Of a stretch of 29,570 bases of DNA, positions 8,591 to 17,474 are shown piece after piece. Position 1 is the stretch's first letter; every line of letters begins with the position of its first letter. Under the pieces are notes generated by a model that saw only the letters and a program-made list of their open reading frames with translations, did no database searches and was not told the DNA's origin. The translations under genes were made by a program, and so were the position numbers. The stretch comes from Veillonella sp. (GTDB lineage Bacteria > Bacillota_C > Negativicutes > Veillonellales > Veillonellaceae), in NCBI GenBank assembly GCA_018367495.1, contig JAGZGB010000017.1, positions 1 through 29,570 of the forward strand. Direction: 5' to 3'.

Positions 8591-9790
8591 ATGAAAATTA
8601 ATTTTTCTCCTCCCGATATTACAGAGTTAGAAATTAATGAAGTCGTTGAAGCCTTAAAGAGTGGCTGGATTACGACAGGTCCGCGTACTAAGCAATTAGA
8701 GAAAAAAATTGCGGAACAGTTAGGTACACCTAAAGCTGTTTGTTTAAACTCTGCTACCGCGGCGCTTGAAATGTCTCTTCGAGTATTAGGTATTGGTCCT
8801 GGTGATGAGGTAATTACTAGTGCTTATTCCTATACGGCTAGTGCAAGTCCTGTTGTTCATGTAGGGGCTACACTAGTTATTGTAGATACTCAAAAAGATT
8901 CATTTGAAATGGATTATGATGCAGTGGCTCGTGCTATTACACCTAAAACAAAGGCAATCATTCCTGTAGATATTGCAGGGGTGCCTTGTGATTATGACCG
9001 TTTACACTCTATTGTAAAAGAAAAGAAAGCGCTATTTACACCTGCCAATGATATTCAAAAAGCATTGGGACATATTCCTATCGTAGCGGACTGTGCTCAT
9101 TCCTTTGGTGCTTCATACAAAGGTATACCAACTGGTAATGTAGCTGATTTTAGTAGTTTTTCCTTCCATGCAGTAAAGAACTTTACGACTGCCGAAGGGG
9201 GCTGTGCTACATGGCGACATATAGATGGTATTGATGATGAAGTCATTTATAAACAATTCCAATTATTATCTTTGCATGGACAAGATAAGGACGCCCTTGC
9301 TAAGACAAAGGCTGGTGCATGGGAATACGATATTAAGGGTACATATTATAAATGTAATATGACCGATATTATGGCGGCTATTGGTTTGGCTCAATTTGAA
9401 AGATACCCAAAACTGTTAGCACGACGTAAGGAAATCATCGCAGCTTATGATGCAGGTTTTAAAGATTTACCTGTTACATTGTTACATCATTTTACTGATG
9501 AACATCAAAGTAGTGGACACTTATATTTAGTACGATTAGATGGTCAAGATGCTGAATACCGTAATAAGATAATCGAGGCTATGGCTGAAGCGGGTATTGC
9601 AACCAATGTTCACTATAAGCCAATTCCTATGCATACGGCTTATAAGAACTTAGGATTTAGCATTGATGATTATCCAAATGCTTATAATCAATTTAAAAAT
9701 GAAATCACATTGCCTCTTCATACATTGCTAACGAATGAAGAAGTGCAATATATCATTGAAACATTTAAAAGGATTATTACCGAATGTTAG
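8591..9790 (+). CDS. DegT/DnrJ/EryC1 family PLP-dependent sugar aminotransferase
   Basis: Probably transfers an amino group from glutamate to C4 of the 4-keto-6-deoxy nucleotide sugar made by the dehydratase at 4513-6339. The start at 8591 is preferred over an in-frame GTG at 8582 because GAGGTG (8579-8584) is correctly spaced from it; this gives 399 residues. PLP signatures: SATAALEMSL at 54-63, ADCAHSFGA at 166-174, and the Schiff-base lysine K196 in SFHAVKNFTTAEGG. The long insertion KEKKALFTPANDIQKALG and the SLHGQDKDA segment recall the aminotransferases that make UDP-2-acetamido-4-amino-trideoxygalactose (AATGal; WbgX/WcfR type) and PglE. The choice among these is inference. It overlaps the next gene by 7 bases. 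Confidence 0.9.
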   Translation: MKINFSPPDITELEINEVVEALKSGWITTGPRTKQLEKKIAEQLGTPKAVCLNSATAALEMSLRVLGIGPGDEVITSAYSYTASASPVVHVGATLVIVDTQKDSFEMDYDAVARAITPKTKAIIPVDIAGVPCDYDRLHSIVKEKKALFTPANDIQKALGHIPIVADCAHSFGASYKGIPTGNVADFSSFSFHAVKNFTTAEGGCATWRHIDGIDDEVIYKQFQLLSLHGQDKDALAKTKAGAWEYDIKGTYYKCNMTDIMAAIGLAQFERYPKLLARRKEIIAAYDAGFKDLPVTLLHHFTDEHQSSGHLYLVRLDGQDAEYRNKIIEAMAEAGIATNVHYKPIPMHTAYKNLGFSIDDYPNAYNQFKNEITLPLHTLLTNEEVQYIIETFKRIITEC

Positions 9791-10470
9791 TAAAAAACTT
9801 TCACGATCTACCACAAGAGTTGCAGTGTGAAGAGGTGCGTCCATACTTTGAAATATTGAATCAAAGACGAACAAGCCTTCTTTGTAAAAGTATTTTTGAC
9901 CGTGTTATAGCCGCTGGTATGCTTATTGTATTAAGTCCTGTATTTTTGGTGTTAGCCATCATGATTAAACGAGATAGCGAAGGAGAGGTATTCTTCCGCC
10001 AAACTCGAGTGACGCAATATGGTCGTACCTTTGGTATCTATAAATTTCGTACCATGGTAAAAAATGCAGAATTATTAGGTGCTCAAGTAACATCACAAAA
10101 TGATATGCGCGTTACAAAGGTAGGCAATATGCTTCGTAGCTGTCGTCTTGATGAATTACCTCAGCTAATCAATATCCTATTAGGCGATATGAGTTTTGTT
10201 GGTACAAGACCTGAGGTACCTCGCTATGTGGCAGCTTATACGGATGAGATGAAAGCTACTTTGTTATTACCGGCTGGTGTAACTAGTGTGGCTAGCATTA
10301 CCTATAAAGATGAAGATCAACTTTTACAACATGCTCAAAATGTAGATGAAGTGTATATCAATGAAGTGTTACCAGGCAAGATGGCTTGGAATTTAAAAAG
10401 TATTAAAGAGTTTTCTTTTTTACAAGATATTAAAACGATGGTTGATACAGTACTGGCTGTTTTACGTTAA
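9784..10470 (+). CDS. Initiating sugar-phosphate transferase (bacterial sugar transferase family)
   Basis: Predicted to start repeat-unit synthesis by moving a sugar phosphate from its UDP donor to undecaprenyl phosphate at the inner membrane. At 228 residues it is the small, PglC-like form: one membrane segment at about 40-61, after KSIFDRVIA. It has the family signatures VFFRQTRVTQYGRTFGIYKFRTM (ending at 91), the catalytic Asp-Glu pair in LDELPQLIN (D123, E124), and GDMSFVGTRPEVPRYV (134-149). The C-terminal TSVASITYKDE segment is also typical. Its 7-base overlap with the aminotransferase gene suggests that enzyme's product is the sugar transferred here. Confidence 0.92.
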   Translation: MLVKNFHDLPQELQCEEVRPYFEILNQRRTSLLCKSIFDRVIAAGMLIVLSPVFLVLAIMIKRDSEGEVFFRQTRVTQYGRTFGIYKFRTMVKNAELLGAQVTSQNDMRVTKVGNMLRSCRLDELPQLINILLGDMSFVGTRPEVPRYVAAYTDEMKATLLLPAGVTSVASITYKDEDQLLQHAQNVDEVYINEVLPGKMAWNLKSIKEFSFLQDIKTMVDTVLAVLR

Positions 10471-10481
10471 GAGAGGTCCCT

Positions 10482-11336
10482 ATGAGTACATCTATGACAA
10501 AGGAAATACAAGATAAAGAGCTTAGTATGTTGCTGTACTTTAAAGAGTTTTGTGACAAACATAATTTGCGCTTTTACCTCTGTGGCGGTGGCCTCATTGG
10601 GGCTATACGTCATAATGGCTTTATACCTTGGGATGACGACTTGGATTTATTTATGCCACGTCCAGATTACGAAAAGTTAGCTGAACTGTGGCCTAAGTAT
10701 GCAGATACAGAACGGTATACTTATTGTCGTACAGATCGACACCATATCTATCATGATGCAGGTGCTTCTATTAGAGATAATGATACGACATTTATTAATC
10801 GCCATAGTATGTATGAAGATATTTGTCATGGTTTAGCTCTTGAAATCATGCCTATTGATGGTTGTGCACCAGGTAAAATTAGTCGAGTGCTACAACTGAT
10901 GTGGGCTATGACCTTTGCGCTTTTCAATGCACAACGGCTTCCAGATAATAAAGGACCGATATATCGTGCATTAGCAGGTTGTATCTACAAGGTATTCTCT
11001 AGTCAGTCATTACGTTACCATATATGGCGTTTTGCTGAAAAGCAAATGACCAAATATGATTTCAATACGAGTAAGGAGTGTACTGAGTTAATTGGTAGTT
11101 TAAAAGGCATGAAGTTACGTCATCCTCGAGAAGACTTTGCTTCTGTTGTATATAAAGCCTTTGAGGGCCATCAGATACCTGTTATGAAAGGGTATGAAAG
11201 ATATTTACATCTTATTTGGGGCGATTATATGCAATTACCACCAGTAGAACAGCGTGTAGCTAAACATGATGCTGTATTTGCTGATTTACATACACCTTAC
11301 AAGGAGTATAAAGGCATACATTATGCCAAGAACTAA
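10482..11336 (+). CDS. LicD family phosphotransferase
   Basis: LicD proteins attach phosphocholine or another phospho-substituent from a CDP-activated donor to a glycan. The 284-residue protein carries the family core: an LRFYLCGGGLIGAIRHNG segment (29-46) followed by the acidic IPWDDDLDLFMPRPDY metal/nucleotide motif (48-63). The rest is less conserved, with a central hydrophobic stretch (about 140-165) that may dock on the membrane. AGAGG just upstream (10471-10475) supports the ATG. The adjoining cytidylyltransferase could make its CDP donor. The group transferred (choline, glycerol, ribitol or another polyol or sugar phosphate) cannot be told from the sequence; no choline uptake or kinase genes are seen here. 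Confidence 0.88.
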   Translation: MSTSMTKEIQDKELSMLLYFKEFCDKHNLRFYLCGGGLIGAIRHNGFIPWDDDLDLFMPRPDYEKLAELWPKYADTERYTYCRTDRHHIYHDAGASIRDNDTTFINRHSMYEDICHGLALEIMPIDGCAPGKISRVLQLMWAMTFALFNAQRLPDNKGPIYRALAGCIYKVFSSQSLRYHIWRFAEKQMTKYDFNTSKECTELIGSLKGMKLRHPREDFASVVYKAFEGHQIPVMKGYERYLHLIWGDYMQLPPVEQRVAKHDAVFADLHTPYKEYKGIHYAKN

Positions 11337-11357
11337 GCTCAACTTTAAGGAGGGGCT

Positions 11358-12080
11358 ATGAAACGAATAGCAGTAATCTTTGCGGGTGGCGTCGGTGCTC
11401 GTATGAAGAATAGCAAGACGCCAAAACAGTTTCTTGAATGGAATGGTAGACCTATTTTGATTCAAACCTTAGATGTGTTTGAACAGACCGACTCTATTGA
11501 TGGTATTGTTTTAGCCTGTAAAGCAGAGTGGATTGATCATACTCAAAATCTTATTAAAGAAGCAGGTTTACAAAAAATTGTATCTATTGTTCAAGGTGGA
11601 GACAGTGCTTTAGACTCTCAATATAATGGATTGATAGAGGCAAAACGGTTATTTCCTAATGAAGAGGTTACCGTATTGATTCACGATGGTGTTAGACCAC
11701 TTGTGGATAAGGCAACAATAGAGCGAAATATTGAATCTGTAGAAGCAAAGGGGTCTGCTATTACAGTCACACCTGCTATTGAAACCGTTATGGTCACAGA
11801 TAATGGTTCTATAAACCGCATCTTAAATCGTAGTGAATGCCTTATGGCAAAAGCACCTCAAAGTTTTAAACTAGATGATATTCTATCGGTTCATGATCAA
11901 GCTAAAGCAGAAGGCATCCATAATTTTATAGACTCTGCCTCCATGATGATGCATTATGGATACACCTTGTATCCAGTATTGGGAGAGACAGAAAATATAA
12001 AGATTACTACACCATCTGATTATTATATGTTCACAGGTATCATTAAGAACCGTGAATTAGGAGGATTACAGGATGGGTAA
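11358..12080 (+). CDS. IspD/TarI-like cytidylyltransferase
   Basis: Predicted to make a CDP-activated alcohol or sugar from CTP and a phosphorylated substrate. The 240-residue protein shows the nucleotidyltransferase start FAGGVGARM (8-16) with TPKQFLEWNGRPIL, the IHDGVRPLV substrate/metal motif and the closing NIKITTPSDYYMF. Housekeeping IspD shares these motifs. The position between a LicD gene and an SDR gene inside a polysaccharide cluster argues for a TarI/Bcs1-like role in making a CDP-polyol, and this is inference. An ideal AAGGAGGGG precedes the ATG. It overlaps the next gene by 8 bases. If no other ispD exists in the genome, an isoprenoid role should be reconsidered. Confidence 0.87.
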   Translation: MKRIAVIFAGGVGARMKNSKTPKQFLEWNGRPILIQTLDVFEQTDSIDGIVLACKAEWIDHTQNLIKEAGLQKIVSIVQGGDSALDSQYNGLIEAKRLFPNEEVTVLIHDGVRPLVDKATIERNIESVEAKGSAITVTPAIETVMVTDNGSINRILNRSECLMAKAPQSFKLDDILSVHDQAKAEGIHNFIDSASMMMHYGYTLYPVLGETENIKITTPSDYYMFTGIIKNRELGGLQDG

Positions 12081-13122
12081 TTCCGTTATTAAACGCGAGT
12101 TAACAGCTTTACTACAAGATAAAGAGTACTTTGAATTCCTCCGCTATCAGCGTATTCTTGTGACAGGTGCGACGGGACTTATTGGCTCTATGTTTATAAA
12201 ACTGCTTATACTTGCCAATGAATCGTATGGTCTAGATATACAGATAATAGGTCACATACGTAGTCATGATAAAGCACAAACTATTCTAGGGGACTATTTA
12301 GATAATGATTCTATTACACTTATTGATGGCTCTTTAGAATCGATTGATGTGCCTTGTGATTATATCTTACATGGTGCAGCGCCGACACAATCTAAGTTCT
12401 TTATGGAGCATCCTGTAGAAACTATTCGTACCTCTATTCATGGTACGGAAGCTATGCTTGAATTAGGTCGTCATAAAACGGTAAAAAAACTTGTGTACTT
12501 ATCGAGTATGGAACAGTATGGTGTGCCTTATGAATCTGGACAAGTGATGACAGAAGAACGATTAGGGTATTTAGATCATTTAAATATTCGTAGTTCTTAT
12601 TCTGAAAGTAAGAGATTATGTGAGTGTTATTGTAAGTCCTATGCTGTAGAATTTGGAGTTCCTGCTGTTATAGCTAGACTTGCTCAAACTTTTGGACCAG
12701 GTGTTCCTGTATCTGATAATCGTGTATTCATGCAGTTTACTAAGAGTGCTTTACGAAATGAAAACATTATTCTTCATACAAAAGGTGACTCCATGTCGAA
12801 CTATTGTTACATTACGGATGCATTAACGGGTATCTTAACCCTCATGAAGAATGGAGAACCTGGAGAAGCGTATAATATATGTCATGATGAAGAAACACGC
12901 TCTATAGCAAGTATTGCACATTTAGTATCAAGGCATGTAAGTCATGATAAAAGCGAAGTAATTTTTGATATTCCTGAGGATGTGCAAGGCTTAGGCTATG
13001 CGCCGACAGTACACATGTTCTTAAGCTCTAAGAAGTTAAAATCTTTAGGTTGGCATCCTAAGGTGACAATGGCGCAGGCTTATGTGAGACTTGCAGAATA
13101 TATTCAAGAGGAAGGCCTATGA
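12073..13122 (+). CDS. Extended SDR NAD-dependent epimerase/dehydratase
   Basis: A 349-residue extended short-chain dehydrogenase/reductase with a Rossmann fold: TGATGLIG at 31-38, a YLSSMEQYG serine segment at 142-150, and the catalytic YSESK (Y176, K180). It probably epimerises, dehydrates or reduces a nucleotide-activated sugar or polyol. The N-terminal 25 residues before the Rossmann motif are unusual for a simple UDP-hexose epimerase. The gene overlaps the cytidylyltransferase by 8 bases, so it may act on the same CDP-linked substrate, in the way cytidylyltransferase and reductase pair up in CDP-ribitol synthesis, although ribitol reductases often belong to other families. Specificity is unknown. 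It overlaps the next gene by ATGA. Confidence 0.85.
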   Translation: MGNSVIKRELTALLQDKEYFEFLRYQRILVTGATGLIGSMFIKLLILANESYGLDIQIIGHIRSHDKAQTILGDYLDNDSITLIDGSLESIDVPCDYILHGAAPTQSKFFMEHPVETIRTSIHGTEAMLELGRHKTVKKLVYLSSMEQYGVPYESGQVMTEERLGYLDHLNIRSSYSESKRLCECYCKSYAVEFGVPAVIARLAQTFGPGVPVSDNRVFMQFTKSALRNENIILHTKGDSMSNYCYITDALTGILTLMKNGEPGEAYNICHDEETRSIASIAHLVSRHVSHDKSEVIFDIPEDVQGLGYAPTVHMFLSSKKLKSLGWHPKVTMAQAYVRLAEYIQEEGL

Positions 13123-14186
13123 AGAAGGAAATAATTATTGTTACCATCTCCCTTGGTAATGATGGAGCTGAACGAATTTTAACAGAGTTAGCTCGTCAAT
13201 GGGTACATGATGGTCATCATATTACGGTCATCCAAACTAGTCCAAATCGTTATGGTAATGAATATACCTTAGAAAATGGGATTGAACAAATTGAAATCCA
13301 TACTACAAGCTCTAATAAGGTAGTTCGATTTATGCAGGAAATTATAGAGCTAATTAAGATTTTGAAGACAAGACCTAACGCAACATGCTTGTCGTTTTTG
13401 TCGGCATCGAGCTTTATTCTAGCTATTAGTTCTTGGTTTGTGAAGAATCGCATCGTCTTTTCGGAGCGAAATAATCCGCGCAAGGTGCCTATTGGTTGGC
13501 ATCAACAAGCATTGCGTAATTTTGCCTTTAGATTTGCTGATGCTCTAGTATTCCAAACAGAAGACGCTCGCTCTTACTTCCCAAAATCTGTACAGAAACG
13601 TGGTGTTATTATTCCCAATCCTATTAATGGTAAATTGCCACCACCAATAGAAGGGGAACGTGAGAAGACGATTGTTACGGCCTGTCGATTACATCCTCAA
13701 AAGAATTTGCCTATGATGATCAATGCTTTTAGCATGCTGGCAGATGAGTTTCCAGACTATAAACTTGTTATTTATGGCCAAGGTATTTTAGAGGATGAAC
13801 TACGTGCTCAAATTAAAGCGCTCAATTTAGAGGATCGTATTTTATTGCCTGGCTTTGCTAGTAATATTTTAGAGAAGGTCGCACCTTGTTCTATGTATGT
13901 TTCATCATCTGATTTTGAAGGTATTTCAAACTCTATGTTAGAAGCACTAGGAATGGGTTTACCTACAGTAGTTACAGACTGCCCAGTAGGTGGTGCTCGT
14001 ATGGTAATAAACAGTGGAGAGAATGGTATCCTAGTGCCTGTAGGAGATACAAAATCTATGTATGAAGCTATGCGTAGTATTCTGAAAGACCCTGTACTAG
14101 CAAGAAAACTTTCACAGGAAGCCATTAAGGTGCGCGATAAATTCCCACTATGCAAAATTGCTAAACGTTGGTTGGATGTTTTATGA
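13119..14186 (+). CDS. Glycosyltransferase family 4
   Basis: Cytoplasmic, membrane-associated transferase that adds a sugar to the growing lipid-linked repeat unit. The 355-residue GT-B protein has an N-terminal acceptor domain with the glycine-rich SLGNDGAERIL loop at 11-21. The C-terminal donor domain has the R-x4-K pair (R190, K195 in ACRLHPQKNL) and the EX7E motif (E267 and E275 in DFEGISNSMLEALGMGLP). The pattern resembles PglA/PglH/PglJ-like retaining HexNAc transferases, but the donor is not determined. It is the only clear classical glycosyltransferase in the cluster, so the repeat unit is either short or completed by enzymes encoded elsewhere. Confidence 0.9.
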   Translation: MKKEIIIVTISLGNDGAERILTELARQWVHDGHHITVIQTSPNRYGNEYTLENGIEQIEIHTTSSNKVVRFMQEIIELIKILKTRPNATCLSFLSASSFILAISSWFVKNRIVFSERNNPRKVPIGWHQQALRNFAFRFADALVFQTEDARSYFPKSVQKRGVIIPNPINGKLPPPIEGEREKTIVTACRLHPQKNLPMMINAFSMLADEFPDYKLVIYGQGILEDELRAQIKALNLEDRILLPGFASNILEKVAPCSMYVSSSDFEGISNSMLEALGMGLPTVVTDCPVGGARMVINSGENGILVPVGDTKSMYEAMRSILKDPVLARKLSQEAIKVRDKFPLCKIAKRWLDVL

Positions 14187-14205
14187 GTTGTAAGGAGGAG
14201 AACCA

Positions 14206-15447
14206 TTGAAGTTAAATATTACGGCTATTGCTGATCGCATGATATGGTTCATAACTCTAATTTTTTTAGTGTTGTCGTTGACCATTTCCTTTGCTCTTGG
14301 CGATGCGAATTATGGTGCTTATGTATTATTTGTATGCCTATTTGGTCTTATTGTTTTTTATCTTATACGAGAACAGGGAGTTATTAAATTTAAGCTTACT
14401 TCGTTACATGCTTATATGCTCCTATTTATTAGTGCATGTTATCTAAGTACTATTAATGCTATAGAGCCATCTGTAGCATTCAGTCGAAGCTTTGATATTG
14501 TAAAGATATTCTTTATGCTTATCATTTTATACATGTGTTATCAAGATAAAAAATCGGTGGACACATTATTAAAAATTGGTATGTGGACTGGTTATATAGT
14601 TTGTTTTTACACAGTATATTTCTATGGTTTAGATTACTTTATTACAGTTTTATCTTCTTCTGCACGAATTGCCAATGATGCATTAAATGCGAATACAGTT
14701 GGTTTATTAGGAGCCAATGCTATTGTCATGACATTGTATTATATGTTGTACGATCGTCCTCGTTGGTGGAATATTATTGCCCTACCTACATTAGGAATCC
14801 TAGCAGCTACTGGCAGTCGTAAAGCATTAGTGTTCGTTGTCGTTGGTACCGTATTACTATTCATTTTTAGAAGTTTACGTAGTGCTAATGTAGTGAACTC
14901 TATTGCAAAAATTATTGGATCATTGTTAGCTCTTACTATAGTTGGTGTTGCAGTATTACAACTACCTATGTTCTCGGAGGTATTGGACCGTATGTCGAGT
15001 ATGGTCGATGCCTTTTCTGGTACTGGTGGTGACTCATCTACGATTATTCGTTTAGCTTTGGTAGATATAGGTTGGGATTTGTTTTATCAGTCACCTATAA
15101 CTGGAGTAGGGGTTAATAATCCTTCTGTATATACCTTTTTCTTATATGGTAAAGAGAATTACTACTTACATAATAACTATATTGAATTATTAGCAGGTAC
15201 TGGAGTCATTGGCTTATTGGCGTATTACTCTATGTATATATATATAGCATATAACTTAATTCGTTATCGAGATTTTCATAGTAATGAATACGTAATGGTC
15301 CTTATTTTGTTCCTTTCTCAAATTGTTATGGATATGGGGATGGTATCTTATGAAAGTAAGAGTACATACTTTTATATGATGATATTTTATTTAGAGGTGC
15401 AATTGCTCCGGAAAGGACGTAATAATGAAGCTCAGCAAATTGTGTAA
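14206..15447 (+). CDS. O-antigen ligase/polymerase-like membrane protein (Wzy candidate)
   Basis: Predicted polysaccharide polymerase. The 413-residue protein has about eleven hydrophobic segments and a large hydrophilic loop (roughly residues 255-330) of the Wzy_C/O-antigen ligase kind. The loop carries RLALVDIGWDLFYQSPITGVGVNN followed by a YYLHNNYIELLAGTGVIG segment; the H-N-x-(Y/F)-(I/L)-E pattern is a hallmark of this family. The start is TTG at 14206, chosen because AAGGAGGAG (14192-14200) sits six bases upstream. A polymerase is expected since Wzx, Wzz and Wza are all present; a ligase role cannot be excluded. It overlaps the next gene by 23 bases. Confidence 0.85.
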   Translation: MKLNITAIADRMIWFITLIFLVLSLTISFALGDANYGAYVLFVCLFGLIVFYLIREQGVIKFKLTSLHAYMLLFISACYLSTINAIEPSVAFSRSFDIVKIFFMLIILYMCYQDKKSVDTLLKIGMWTGYIVCFYTVYFYGLDYFITVLSSSARIANDALNANTVGLLGANAIVMTLYYMLYDRPRWWNIIALPTLGILAATGSRKALVFVVVGTVLLFIFRSLRSANVVNSIAKIIGSLLALTIVGVAVLQLPMFSEVLDRMSSMVDAFSGTGGDSSTIIRLALVDIGWDLFYQSPITGVGVNNPSVYTFFLYGKENYYLHNNYIELLAGTGVIGLLAYYSMYIYIAYNLIRYRDFHSNEYVMVLILFLSQIVMDMGMVSYESKSTYFYMMIFYLEVQLLRKGRNNEAQQIV

Positions 15448-16357
15448 AGTTGGTATGTCCTTTTTAACAAAACCTTACTATCGAACGAGAGTATTAATTA
15501 AAATGGGCTGTTATAACTCATTGTCTGATGCGGACTTTCTAAAGAAGGTATTTCCTAAATATATGGGGTATCCTCTAGATTTAGAAAATCCAAAAACTTT
15601 TAGTGAAAAGTTACAGTGGCTAAAAGTTAATTATAGAGAACCTATACAAACGGTAATGGTAGATAAGTATGAAGCCAAACTTTTGATTGCTCAGCGTGTA
15701 GGTGATCAATATATAATTCCTACACTTGCTGTATGGGATTCTGTAGAGGATATTGACCTTGATGCATTACCTAATCAATTTGTTTTGAAATGTACACATG
15801 ATAGTGGGGGCATCGTAATTTGTAAAGACAAATCATCTTTTGACTTCGAAGCAGCTAAAGCTAAATTAAGTGCATCCTTACACCGGGATTATTCGCGTAT
15901 AGCCAGAGAGTGGCCTTATAAAGATGTTCCTCGTCGGATTATAGCAGAGGAATATTTATCTGAGTTAGGTAGCAATGAAATCTTAGACTATAAAATGTAT
16001 TCTTTCCATGGAGAACCAAAATTAACAGTAGTATGTTCAAATCGTTTTTCTAAGACTGGAACACGTATGAACTTTTATGATATTGATTGGGAGCCAATGG
16101 GAATTCATTTTGGTCATTATCCACCATTGTCTACGGAGTTTCCTTTGCCCGTTACGTATGATGAGATGAAACGTTTAACCGCTGAACTTAGTAAGGATTG
16201 TCCGTTTTTACGTGTTGATTTTTATGAAATTAAAGGGCGCCTATATATTGGAGAGTTAACATTTTTCCCTGGTGCTGGATTTGAAAAGTTTCGTCCTATG
16301 TCAAAGGATTATGAATTAGGGGAGTGGTTACATCTTGAGAATTTACATCGGAGCTGA
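15425..16357 (+). CDS. TupA-like ATP-grasp protein
   Basis: A 310-residue member of the TupA-type ATP-grasp family, found in polysaccharide and teichuronopeptide clusters. Features: the N-terminal NPKTFSEKLQWLK segment (residues 56-68), the nucleotide-binding FVLKCTHDSGGIVI region, EEYL plus DYKMYSFHGEPKL in the middle, and the metal/ATP closing motif RVDFYEIKGRLYIGELTFFPGAGFE. ATP-grasp enzymes usually join a carboxylate to an amine through an acyl-phosphate, so this one may attach an amino acid or peptide to a uronic acid. The actual reaction of this family is poorly established. The ribosome site GGAAAGGA (15411-15418) lies inside the preceding gene. It overlaps the CapA-like gene by 23 bases. 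Confidence 0.85.
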   Translation: MKLSKLCKVGMSFLTKPYYRTRVLIKMGCYNSLSDADFLKKVFPKYMGYPLDLENPKTFSEKLQWLKVNYREPIQTVMVDKYEAKLLIAQRVGDQYIIPTLAVWDSVEDIDLDALPNQFVLKCTHDSGGIVICKDKSSFDFEAAKAKLSASLHRDYSRIAREWPYKDVPRRIIAEEYLSELGSNEILDYKMYSFHGEPKLTVVCSNRFSKTGTRMNFYDIDWEPMGIHFGHYPPLSTEFPLPVTYDEMKRLTAELSKDCPFLRVDFYEIKGRLYIGELTFFPGAGFEKFRPMSKDYELGEWLHLENLHRS

Positions 16358-17474
16358 TTTAGTTCCTACAGATATTAATAAATCATTATTTGAAAATGGT
16401 AATGGTGAAGCATTAGTAGGTAAAGAGCTGTATGAAATTCTTAAACAATCTGACTTAAATGTTTTTAACCTAGAGGTTCCTCTTACTGATGTAGAAACAC
16501 CAATTGTGAAATTTGGTAATAATTTAATTGCACCTACAAAAACAATTCATGGCTATAAGGCGTTAGAACCAATATTTTTAACCTTAGCTAATAATCACTC
16601 CTTAGATCAAGGTGAGGAAGGTTTAACAACAACCTTAAATTTGTTGAAAGATCAAGATATTGCACATGCTGGGGCAGGTTCTAGTTTGAAGGAAGCTAAA
16701 AAGCCATTTATCTTTGAAAAAGAAGGTATACGAATAGGATTTTACTTATGTGCAGAACATGAGTTTACCGTTGCTTCTTGCCATACAATGGGGGCTAATC
16801 CATTTGATGTATTAGAGAGCTTTGATGAAGTTTTAGCTTTAAAAGAGCAGTGTGATTATGTCATAGTTTTATACCATGGTGGTAAGGAATTCTATCGTTA
16901 TCCATCACCGATGTTACAACGCTACTGCCGCAAGTTTATTGATAGAGGTGCAAATCTTGTTATGTGTCAACATAATCACTGCGTAGGCTCTCGTGAAGAC
17001 TATAATGGTGGTTCTATCATTTATGGTCAAGGTAACTTTATTTTTAATTCTGAATTTTATATAAACCATAAGGAATTCGTAAAAGATTCCTTATTAATCC
17101 GTGTAGAGGCAACAAAGGATAGTTTTATTGTATCTGAAGTACCAATTCGTAGCACTGAAATGGGAACACGTCAAGCTACTGAATCAGAAGCGGATGAAAC
17201 TTTGACAGCTTATAAACAACGAAGTGAAAACATTAAAGATGCTCACTTTGTAGCTCAAGCCTATAAAGATTTTGCTGATACTCATATAAAGCGTTATTTG
17301 CGCGAATTTATTGGCAGATCATGTATTATACGTGCTATCAATGCATTATTTAGTCGAAAGTTAATGCAACTCATTTTAGGCAAAACAAGTTATTTAGCAA
17401 TTCAAAACTACTTGGAATGTGAAGCTCACCATGAATTATTCTTGAGGGGCATTAAGAATATCAATAAAAAATAA
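16335..17474 (+). CDS. CapA-like (poly-gamma-glutamate synthesis) metallophosphatase-fold protein
   Basis: A 379-residue protein of the CapA/PgsA family, needed for poly-gamma-glutamate and some peptide-containing capsules. Conserved sites: GAD at 6-8, NLEVPL at 45-50, LANNHSLDQG at 84-93, the YHGGKEFYRYPSP segment at 180-192 and the metal-binding QHNHCVGS at 212-219. The start is a TTG at 16335 within the ATP-grasp gene. It lacks the N-terminal membrane anchor normally found in CapA and PgsA, so it appears cytosolic or only peripherally bound. The C-terminal 100 residues, after the phosphatase-fold domain, are basic and of unknown role. The overlap with the TupA-like gene suggests they act together. 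Confidence 0.86.
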   Translation: MRIYIGADLVPTDINKSLFENGNGEALVGKELYEILKQSDLNVFNLEVPLTDVETPIVKFGNNLIAPTKTIHGYKALEPIFLTLANNHSLDQGEEGLTTTLNLLKDQDIAHAGAGSSLKEAKKPFIFEKEGIRIGFYLCAEHEFTVASCHTMGANPFDVLESFDEVLALKEQCDYVIVLYHGGKEFYRYPSPMLQRYCRKFIDRGANLVMCQHNHCVGSREDYNGGSIIYGQGNFIFNSEFYINHKEFVKDSLLIRVEATKDSFIVSEVPIRSTEMGTRQATESEADETLTAYKQRSENIKDAHFVAQAYKDFADTHIKRYLREFIGRSCIIRAINALFSRKLMQLILGKTSYLAIQNYLECEAHHELFLRGIKNINKK

